Part shown: positions 6,885 to 12,512 of the stretch, in pieces
Numbering within the stretch: position 1 is the stretch's first letter
Layout of the letters: every line of letters starts with the position of its first letter
Assembly (NCBI GenBank): GCA_900316925.1
Contig: ONEU01000218.1
Location: 1 to 12,512, forward strand
DNA from: an uncultured Eubacteriales bacterium
Lineage (GTDB): Bacteria > Bacillota > Clostridia > Oscillospirales > Acutalibacteraceae
Reading direction: 5' to 3'
DNA length: 12,512 nt
Notes under the pieces: generated by a model
Seen by the model: the letters and a program-made list of their open reading frames with translations, nothing else
Told to the model about the DNA's origin: nothing
The model's database searches: none
Made by a program: the position numbers and the translations under genes

Positions 6885-8294
6885 ATGGCTAAAAAAATAG
6901 AGATCACCGAAACCATCCTGCGTGACGCTCACCAGTCGCTGATCGCCACCAGAATGCCGCTTTCGGATATGGAGCCCATCCTCTCAAAGCTCGATGAGGT
7001 CGGCTTCTACTCCCTGGAATGCTGGGGCGGAGCTACTTTCGATTCTTGCATCCGCTTTCTGAACGAGGATCCCTGGGAAAGGCTGCGCGTGATCCGCAAA
7101 AATTGTCCGAACACCCGTTTGCAGATGCTCTTCCGCGGTCAGAATATGCTGGGCTATCGTCACTATGCCGATGATGTGCTGGAATATTTCGTTCAGCGTT
7201 CCGTCGCTAACGGTATCGACGTGATCCGTATCTTCGATGCTCTCAATGATATCAAGAATCTGCAGACAGCAATCAACGCTGCAAAAGCCGCTAAAAAAGA
7301 GAATCCCAATGTTGAAGCGCAGGTGGCCATCAGCTACACCACCGGCCCTGTCTTCACCACCCAATATTATGTTGACTACGCCAAGAGGATCGAGGCTGCC
7401 GGCGCAGATTCCCTGTGCATCAAGGATATGGCTGCCCTGCTCACTCCGTACTATACCGAGGAGCTGGTAGCCGCTATCAAGAAGGCTGTCAAGATTCCCG
7501 TCCAGCTGCATACCCACTATACCTCCGGTCTTGCTTCCATGTGTCTGCTCAAGGCCATTGAAGCCGGTGCCGACAGAATTGATACCGCTATGTCTCCCCT
7601 GGCTAACGGCACCTCCCATGCTCCGACGGAATCCATGGTGGCTGCTCTCCAGGGCTCCGAATATGACACCGGTCTTGACCTCATCAAGCTGGCCGAGATC
7701 AGAGAGTACTTTATGACGCTCCGTGAAAAGTACATCAAGAGCGGTCTGCTTGATCCCAAGATGCTTGCTACCGACGCCAAGGCTCTGATCTATCAGGTTC
7801 CCGGCGGAATGCTCTCCAATCTCCTCAAACAGCTCAAGGATGCCGGCAAGGAGGACAAACTGACCGAAGTGCTGGAGGAAGTGCCCCGTGTCCGTAAGGA
7901 TGCCGGTTATCCCCCGCTGGTTACCCCCACCTCACAGATCGTTGGTACCCAGGCCGTCTTTAACGTCCTGTTCGGCAAGTATAAAAACTGCAGCGGACAG
8001 TTCAAGGATCTGGTGGCCGGGAAATACGGAACCACTCCCGTTCCGATCGACCCCGATTTCCGCAAGAAGATCATCGGCGACGAGAAGCCGGTGACCTGCC
8101 GTCCTGCCGATCTGTTGGAGCCGGAGCTTGACAAGCTGCGTCAGGAAATTCCGGAATGGATCGAGCAGGAAGAGGATGTGCTGACTTATGCGCAGTTCCC
8201 GCAGGTAGCACCTAAGTTCTTCAAGGCTCGCCGTGATGCGAAAATCGGCATCAATCCTTCGGCAGACCTCTCCGCTAAGATTCATCCCGTCTGA
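6885..8294 (+). CDS. pyruvate/oxaloacetate carboxyltransferase, 5S/OadA-like, without biotin domain
   Basis: A 469-residue carboxyltransferase of the HMGL-like DRE-TIM family. AGGAG lies 9 nt before the ATG. The TIM barrel (about 1-290) opens with ITETILRDAHQSLIATR, where Asp14 is a metal ligand. Lys180 in CIKDMAAL is the lysine expected to be carbamylated, and His209/His211 in LHTHYTSG complete the metal site. ECWGGATFDSC (45-55) and MLFRGQNMLGYRHYADD (81-97) are family signatures. The C-terminal conserved carboxylase domain (about 300-455) includes TPTSQIVGTQAV. The protein ends at HPV with no fused biotinyl domain, unlike the ~590-residue OadA of Klebsiella but like the 5S subunit of propionibacterial transcarboxylase. 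The biotin is supplied in trans by the gene just upstream. The expected half-reaction is carboxybiotin plus pyruvate to or from oxaloacetate. All catalytic residues look intact. Confidence 0.93.
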   Translation: MAKKIEITETILRDAHQSLIATRMPLSDMEPILSKLDEVGFYSLECWGGATFDSCIRFLNEDPWERLRVIRKNCPNTRLQMLFRGQNMLGYRHYADDVLEYFVQRSVANGIDVIRIFDALNDIKNLQTAINAAKAAKKENPNVEAQVAISYTTGPVFTTQYYVDYAKRIEAAGADSLCIKDMAALLTPYYTEELVAAIKKAVKIPVQLHTHYTSGLASMCLLKAIEAGADRIDTAMSPLANGTSHAPTESMVAALQGSEYDTGLDLIKLAEIREYFMTLREKYIKSGLLDPKMLATDAKALIYQVPGGMLSNLLKQLKDAGKEDKLTEVLEEVPRVRKDAGYPPLVTPTSQIVGTQAVFNVLFGKYKNCSGQFKDLVAGKYGTTPVPIDPDFRKKIIGDEKPVTCRPADLLEPELDKLRQEIPEWIEQEEDVLTYAQFPQVAPKFFKARRDAKIGINPSADLSAKIHPV

Positions 8295-8344
8295 TTAACC
8301 GATTCTGTGCGCCAGTGTACTACCCACAATAAACCCACAGTTAC

Positions 8345-8374
8345 GATCCCCGCGTTTGTCGGGGATCATTTTTT
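8345..8374 (+). terminator. Rho-independent terminator of the carboxyltransferase operon
   Basis: GATCCCCG (8345-8352) pairs perfectly with CGGGGATC (8360-8367) around a 7-nt loop, followed by A and six T. It lies about 50 nt after the stop of the 5S-like gene and closes the three-gene unit. Confidence 0.92.
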
Positions 8375-8379
8375 GTAAT

Positions 8380-8457
8380 AAAAAGGTTTATCCCTCAGCG
8401 AATTTTGGAAAGGGGGTTCGGGGAAAACCTTTTTTTCGCCAAAAATAAGGTTTTCCC
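8380..8457. repeat. three-segment alternating inverted repeat
   Basis: Segment A, AAAAAGGTTT (8380-8389), is complementary to AAACCTTTTT (8425-8434). The overlapping middle segment GGGAAAACCTT (8421-8431) is equally complementary to AAGGTTTTCCC (8447-8457), with an extra TTTTT/AAAAA helix and a CGCC loop. The middle arm can therefore pair with only one flank at a time. The element sits between the operon terminator and the pheS promoter and holds no gene. Confidence 0.6.
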
Positions 8458-8498
8458 TGGTAACTGGCAGGTCAAAACTGATTCGCCGCGCATGGTAC

Positions 8499-8527
8499 TT
8501 GCAAATCTGGAATGGTTGTGGTATAAT
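8499..8527 (+). promoter_or_regulatory. sigma-A promoter of the pheS-pheT operon
   Basis: TTGCAA (8499-8504), a 17-bp spacer and a perfect TATAAT (8522-8527) with TG at 8519-8520 (extended -10). Transcription should start near 8534, at the beginning of the T-box leader. Confidence 0.85.
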
Positions 8528-8533
8528 GGGGTT

Positions 8534-8792
8534 TGTATTCAAACACAATGACAAAGAGAGTAGTCGGAGGCAGGAATCCAACAGAGAAACCCGTCATGGC
8601 TGGAAGCGGGCTGCCTTTCTCTCCGATGAAGTTCACTTTCGAGTGGTGCTGCCGAGTCCTGCGGGAGGTAAGCAGCAACGGTTAGCGCCCGTTATCCGCA
8701 ATGAGTGTTTGCTCCGGCAAAAATCAGGGTGGTACCGCGGAAATTTGTCCTTTCGTCCCTGCGTTATGAGATCATAACGCGGGGATTTTCTT
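8534..8792 (+). promoter_or_regulatory. T-box leader, specifier UUC (Phe)
   Basis: A tRNA-sensing leader that reads through when tRNA-Phe is uncharged. In Stem I, TCGGAG (8564-8569) pairs with CTCCGA (8621-8626) above a loop-E type internal loop, with AGTA (8559-8562) opposite GAA (8628-8630). Next to GAA is TTC at 8632-8634 followed by A, the likely specifier codon. AAAG/CTTT (8553-8556/8636-8639) closes the loop below. The conserved T-box AGGGTGGTACCGCGG lies at 8726-8740. Its bulge UGGU (8730-8733) fits tRNA with discriminator A, as tRNA-Phe has. AGGG (8726-8729) can pair with CCCT (8757-8760) as antiterminator, in competition with the terminator. Specifier, bulge and downstream genes agree. 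Confidence 0.95.
8756..8792 (+). terminator. T-box-controlled intrinsic terminator
   Basis: TCCCTGCGTTATGA (8756-8769) pairs with TCATAACGCGGGGA (8772-8785), with one G-T pair, followed by TTTTCTT. A realistic tetraloop opens the top pair. Its 5' arm shares CCCT with the antiterminator, so the two structures exclude each other. Confidence 0.92.
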
Positions 8793-8846
8793 ATGTACCG
8801 GCCGGTGCGGACGAAAGATTTGAATACCATGATTCAGGAGGTTACT

Positions 8847-9899
8847 ATGGACGACAAAATTGTAAAGCTAAAGGAAGAAATCGAAAGTAAGCTCAGCATG
8901 ACGGTTGATCTCGGAGAACTGGATAAGCTCCGGGTGGGCTATCTTGGCAAGAAGGGCAGCATCACTGCCCTGCTCAAAGGCATGAAGGACCTGGCCGCCG
9001 AACAGAAAAAGGCATTCGGCGCCGATGTGAACAAGCTCAAGGAATTTGCCGCCGCTAAAATTGAAGAAAAGACAGCGGAACTGAAAAAACGTCAGGTGGA
9101 ACTGGAGATCAGGTCCATGCCCACATTCGACATCTCCTCTCCGTGCAGCTGCGGCTGCGGCTCCTATCATCCCATCACACTGGTTCAGAGACAGTGCGAA
9201 TCCATTTTCAAATCCATGGGCTTCACCGTGGAAGACTATGCCGAGGTCGTGACGGATTATGAGTGCTTTGAGTCGCTGAATATCCCGAAGCACCACCCCG
9301 CAAGAGATATGCAGGATACCTACTATCTTGAAAACGGTCAGCTCCTCAAAACCCAGACCTCTGCCGCTCAGAATGCCATTCTGAAAAAATACGGCCCCGG
9401 TCTGATTAAGAACGGCACTCCCATCCGTGCCATCTTCCCGGGCAGATGCTTCCGCAATGAGGCTACCGATGCCTGCCATGAAAACACCTTCTTCCAGATG
9501 GAGGGCGTCATGGTCGATAAGGATATCTCTATCTCCAACCTCATCTACTTTATGAAAACCATGCTGTCCGAGGTGTTTCGCAAGGATATCAACGTCAGAC
9601 TCCGCCCCGGCTTCTTCCCCTTCGTGGAACCCGGCTTTGAGCTTGATATCAGCTGTCTGATCTGCGGCGGTGAGGGCTGTCCCTCCTGCAAGCACAGCGG
9701 CTGGCTGGAGCTCTGCCCCTGCGGCATGATCCATCCCAACGTACTGCGTGAGGGCTGTATTGATCCTGATGAATATACCGGCTTTGCCTTTGGTCTCGGT
9801 CTGACAAGACTCGCCATGATGAAGTACGGTATCAAGGATATCCGTGATCTGAACAGCGGCAGCCTGAAAGCACTTTCACAGTTTACGGATGACGAATAA
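8847..9899 (+). CDS. pheS: phenylalanyl-tRNA synthetase alpha subunit
   Basis: A 350-residue class II synthetase catalytic subunit, which forms an alpha2-beta2 enzyme with PheT and charges tRNA-Phe in the cytoplasm. The start at 8847 is set by AGGAGG (8836-8841). The in-frame ATG at 8793 lies directly against the leader terminator and has no such site. An N-terminal helical arm (about 1-90) precedes the catalytic core: HPITLVQ (108-114), NIPKHHPARDMQDTYY (145-160), motif 2 with PGRCFRNEATDACHENTFFQMEG (198-220), VDKDISISNL (223-232) and FPFVEP (257-262). A CxxCxxxxCxxC cluster (Cys270, 273, 278, 281) matches the firmicute form. Motif 3 is FAFGLGLTRLAM (313-324). Two local oddities are CSCGCG (100-105), where many PheS proteins have a proline/glycine segment, and LCPCGMIHP (289-297), where ILGAGMVHP is common. 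It is T-box controlled and 14 nt upstream of pheT. Confidence 0.97.
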   Translation: MDDKIVKLKEEIESKLSMTVDLGELDKLRVGYLGKKGSITALLKGMKDLAAEQKKAFGADVNKLKEFAAAKIEEKTAELKKRQVELEIRSMPTFDISSPCSCGCGSYHPITLVQRQCESIFKSMGFTVEDYAEVVTDYECFESLNIPKHHPARDMQDTYYLENGQLLKTQTSAAQNAILKKYGPGLIKNGTPIRAIFPGRCFRNEATDACHENTFFQMEGVMVDKDISISNLIYFMKTMLSEVFRKDINVRLRPGFFPFVEPGFELDISCLICGGEGCPSCKHSGWLELCPCGMIHPNVLREGCIDPDEYTGFAFGLGLTRLAMMKYGIKDIRDLNSGSLKALSQFTDDE

Positions 9900-9913
9900 G
9901 GGAGGAAACAACT

Positions 9914-12292
9914 ATGCTATTATCAATGAATTGGATCGAGGACTTTGTCGATCTCAGCGGTCTTGACAAGGTTGACCTCATACACCGCTTTTCCCTCTCT
10001 ACCGCAGAGGTGGAAAACGAAATTTTCTTCAAGGGCAGCGACATCTCCGGCGTTGTGGTGGCGGAGATCAAGTCCGTAGAGGCTCATCCGCAGTCCAGAA
10101 AGCTGCACCTGCTGAAGGTTGACACCGGCAGCGGCGAACTCACCGATGTGGTATGCGGCGCTCCTAACGTCAGAGTCGGCATGAAAACCGCTTTCGCACA
10201 AATTGGCGCGCAGATCGGCGAAATCACCATCGCTCCCAGAGAGCTGGCAGGCTACACCTCCTTCGGTATGTGCTGCGGCGAGAGCGAACTGGGCATCAGC
10301 GATGATAACTCCGGCATTATGGAAATCACCGACGATATCCCTCTGGGCACCGATATCAAGACCGTCTATGATGTGGACGACATCATCTTTGAGGTAGACA
10401 ACAAATCCCTGACCAACCGTCCTGACCTGTGGGGACATTACGGCATTGCCCGTGAGTTTGCGGCTCTTGCCGGCAGGGAACTGAAACCTCTTGATACCGC
10501 TGAACTGTCCGTTTATAACGATCTGCCCCAGGTGGATATGAAGATTGAGGATACTCTCTGCAAGCGTTACAGCACCATCAAGGTAGAGAATATCAGCCGC
10601 AGCGTCAGCCCCGTGAATATCCGCATCCGTCTGTATTACTGCGGCATGAGAGCCATCAACTTCCTTGCCGACCTGACCAATTACCTCATGCTGGAAATGG
10701 GTCAGCCCATGCACGCATTTGACTCCCGCAAGGTGGAAAAGATCCGCATCAAGCGTTTCGACGCCCCCTTTACTTTCAAAACGCTGGACGGCGTGGAGCG
10801 TAACATTGACGAGAATACCCTGATGATCTGCAACGACAATATTCCCGTTGCTATTGCCGGTATCATGGGTGGTCTGGATTCCGAGATCGTAGAGGATACC
10901 ACCACCCTGACCCTCGAATCCGCTAACTTTGACGCCGCTTCTGTGAGAAAATCCACCGTGCGCCTCACCCACCGTACCGACGCTTCCATGCGTTACGAGA
11001 AGAGCCTCGATCCCGAGATGACTGTTCCCGCCATCGGACGTTTCCTCTATCTCCTGCAGAAATATGACAGCGGCGTGAAGGTCGTTTCCTCCCTGACAGA
11101 CGAATATGCCGTAAAATTCCCGCCAGTCACCCTGCATTTCGATCAGGCCTTTGTGGACAGATACACCGGTATTTTCATTGATGCCGATACCATTGTCAAA
11201 ACACTTATCGGACTGGGCTTTAGCGTCTCCTACGACAACGGCAGCTACACCGTGGACGTTCCCTCCTGGCGTATCACCAAGGACGTGACCATGAACGCCG
11301 ATATCATCGAAGAGATCACCCGTATTTACGGTTATGATAATTTTGAGGTCAACACCACCCGTTCTCCCCTCTATCCTGTCAGAATGACTCCTGTCAAGAC
11401 CAACGAGGAGAAGATCAAGGACCTGCTGGTCAAAAAGCACAACCTTCACGAACTGCATTCCTATGTCTGGGCTTATTATGACGAGCTGAAAGCTCTGGGT
11501 ATTGCCGTGGAAGAGAATATCAAGCTCGCCAACGCCACCAACCCCAACATCGAGACCATCCGCAAATCCATCATCCCCACCCAGCTCTGTCAGGTGAAGT
11601 CCAACACTTCCTTTGCACCGGAGTTCGGCGTGTTCGAGATCGGCCGTGTCGTCAGCGGAATGGACGAGAACAATCTCTGCATTGAGCGGAAAAAGCTGGC
11701 TGTCACCCTGTTCAGCAAGACAAGCTCCATGAAATCCCTGTATTTCAGGCTGCGTGATATCCTCGCTTCCCTGGCGCTGGACATCAAGCATAGTGAGCTG
11801 ACCTTTGCCGCTGCGGAAGCTACCCATGACTATGAACATCCTGTCAACTTCAATAAGATCCTTCTCAACGGTCAGGAGCTGGGTGTGATCGGCATCGTAC
11901 ACCCCGTCGTGAACAAGAATATCGACAAAAAAGCCAACATTGTGTTTGCCGAGATAGATGTAGAGCTGTTCGCAGCCGTGGAGGATGCCGGCATCGTCTA
12001 CAGCGAGCCGTCCAAGTATCCCTCTATTGAATACGACCTGAGCCTGGATATGCCCGAAGGCGTGCTCTATGCCGACATGAAGCATTGCTGGGAGAAGGAG
12101 GATGCCTCCCTCCTGCGCAGTGTCAGCGTGATCGACACCTATGATACTGACACCATTCATCGTCTGACGGTCCGCTTTGAGTTCTCCTCCAATGAGCGCA
12201 CCCTCTCCTCTGCCGAGGTACAGGAGATCATCGACCGTATCACCGATAATCTGAACAAGATGAACGTCACCGTTCCGAATCTCACTGCCTGA
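9914..12292 (+). CDS. pheT: phenylalanyl-tRNA synthetase beta subunit
   Basis: A 792-residue beta subunit, which provides the structural core, the editing site for mischarged Tyr-tRNA-Phe and tRNA binding. The start at 9914 lies 8 nt after GGAGG (9901-9905); the later ATG at 9926 is too far from it. The order is an N-terminal segment, then a tRNA-binding OB domain (about 43-150, HPQSRKLHLLKVD and VVCGAPNVRVG). A B1 segment with NRPDLWGHYGIAREFAALAG (168-187) follows, then B3/B4 editing domains (about 210-375) with MGQPMHAFD and AGIMGG. The B5 domain (about 404-477) has VDVPSWRITKDV and ITRIYGY, and is followed by the core catalytic-like fold. A C-terminal FDX-ACB anticodon-binding domain (about 697-790) begins KYPSIEYDLSLDM and ends near RTLSSAEVQEIIDRI. 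All expected domains are present and the length is normal. It is co-transcribed with pheS from the T-box promoter. Confidence 0.97.
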   Translation: MLLSMNWIEDFVDLSGLDKVDLIHRFSLSTAEVENEIFFKGSDISGVVVAEIKSVEAHPQSRKLHLLKVDTGSGELTDVVCGAPNVRVGMKTAFAQIGAQIGEITIAPRELAGYTSFGMCCGESELGISDDNSGIMEITDDIPLGTDIKTVYDVDDIIFEVDNKSLTNRPDLWGHYGIAREFAALAGRELKPLDTAELSVYNDLPQVDMKIEDTLCKRYSTIKVENISRSVSPVNIRIRLYYCGMRAINFLADLTNYLMLEMGQPMHAFDSRKVEKIRIKRFDAPFTFKTLDGVERNIDENTLMICNDNIPVAIAGIMGGLDSEIVEDTTTLTLESANFDAASVRKSTVRLTHRTDASMRYEKSLDPEMTVPAIGRFLYLLQKYDSGVKVVSSLTDEYAVKFPPVTLHFDQAFVDRYTGIFIDADTIVKTLIGLGFSVSYDNGSYTVDVPSWRITKDVTMNADIIEEITRIYGYDNFEVNTTRSPLYPVRMTPVKTNEEKIKDLLVKKHNLHELHSYVWAYYDELKALGIAVEENIKLANATNPNIETIRKSIIPTQLCQVKSNTSFAPEFGVFEIGRVVSGMDENNLCIERKKLAVTLFSKTSSMKSLYFRLRDILASLALDIKHSELTFAAAEATHDYEHPVNFNKILLNGQELGVIGIVHPVVNKNIDKKANIVFAEIDVELFAAVEDAGIVYSEPSKYPSIEYDLSLDMPEGVLYADMKHCWEKEDASLLRSVSVIDTYDTDTIHRLTVRFEFSSNERTLSSAEVQEIIDRITDNLNKMNVTVPNLTA

Positions 12293-12512
12293 TCTGTCAG
12301 CACCTGCCCCCTTTTTCCTCCAAGGGAATAATGATACCGGGCAGTTTCTCTGGGGGATGACCCATTTCCAACGGAAAAGGGGTTATCCCTAGACTCCTCT
12401 CCGAGAAATGCGAGACGAAATCCCTGCCGTATCCCGTGTCCCGGGAACCTTCAGCTCCCTGGCAGTTTTTCGGGACACCAAAAAACTCCACGGACAATTT
12501 GCTAAAAAATTC
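12293..12512. other. intergenic region after pheT with long imperfect hairpin
   Basis: No supported gene is seen. The main structure is GGGATGACCC (12354-12363) pairing with GGGTTATCCC (12380-12389), one G-T pair, with an inner TTTCC/GGAAA helix after a mismatch; it has no T tract on either strand. CTGCC (12424-12428) with GGCAG (12461-12465) followed by five T, plus an inner TCCCG/CGGGA hairpin (12432-12446), is a possible but weak terminator for pheT. The sequence runs off the window. Confidence 0.4.

Noticed and set aside
8793..8846. Upstream ATG for PheS
   Set aside because: It sits directly after the terminator T run with no Shine-Dalgarno sequence, and the added 18 residues are not PheS-like.
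8868..9734. Minus-strand frame of 288 codons opposite pheS
   Set aside because: It is antisense to conserved PheS motifs, with no ribosome binding site and no family resemblance.
9923..12160. Very long open frame (745 codons) on the minus strand opposite pheT
   Set aside because: pheT is a full-length, domain-complete gene. The opposite frame gives low-complexity His/Gly/Val-rich protein with no recognisable domain, as expected from the codon bias of the sense gene.
12297..12497. Minus-strand frame of 66 codons after pheT
   Set aside because: It crosses a long hairpin and lacks a convincing start signal; it could be an intergenic repeat read as protein, so it is listed only as a structured region.

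Overview
The window looks like chromosomal DNA from a gut or rumen Clostridia (Oscillospiraceae, Ruminococcus-like). The evidence is: sigma-A promoters with 17-bp spacers, strong GGAGG ribosome binding sites, a phenylalanine T-box in front of pheS-pheT, a BspA-type LRR_5 secreted protein, and a 92-residue C-terminal repeat of a kind I recall from Ruminococcus exported proteins. The genus is an inference; no rRNA or other phylogenetic marker was compared. No phage genes, CRISPR array or intact insertion sequence was found.

Layout. (1) Positions 1-400: the 3' part of a tRNA-Ser(GCU), its terminator, then a gene-free stretch packed with hairpin terminators in both orientations. (2) 400-990, minus strand: a short reading frame that fuses an IS630-type transposase fragment in frame to a degraded copy of the surface-protein repeat; it is most likely a pseudogene. 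(3) 1181-4668: a strong promoter, a structured leader of about 125 nt, and a 1092-residue exported protein. That protein has two LRR_5 blocks, two Big_2-like Ig domains and three tandem 92-residue repeats, and ends at its own terminator. (4) 4669-5020: a gene-free, GC-rich stretch of small hairpins and short direct repeats. (5) 5021-8374: a three-gene operon encoding a carboxyltransferase (12S/MmdA-like), a biotin carboxyl carrier protein (1.3S-like) and a pyruvate/oxaloacetate carboxyltransferase (5S/OadA-like), with its own promoter and terminator. (6) 8375-8500: an AT-rich alternating inverted repeat. (7) 8499-12292: promoter, Phe T-box leader, pheS and pheT. (8) 12293-12512: a non-coding tail with a long imperfect hairpin.

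How the genes work together. PheS and PheT form the two-subunit phenylalanyl-tRNA synthetase, controlled by uncharged tRNA-Phe through the T-box. The three carboxylase genes match the three subunit types of a soluble transcarboxylase: two carboxyltransferases sharing one biotin carrier, with no membrane decarboxylase (OadB-type) subunit in the operon. The 12S-like subunit is short and lacks the usual oxyanion-hole glycines, so its substrate is uncertain. The large secreted protein and the chimeric fragment share the same repeat domain in opposite orientations, which suggests past duplication and insertion-sequence-linked rearrangement.
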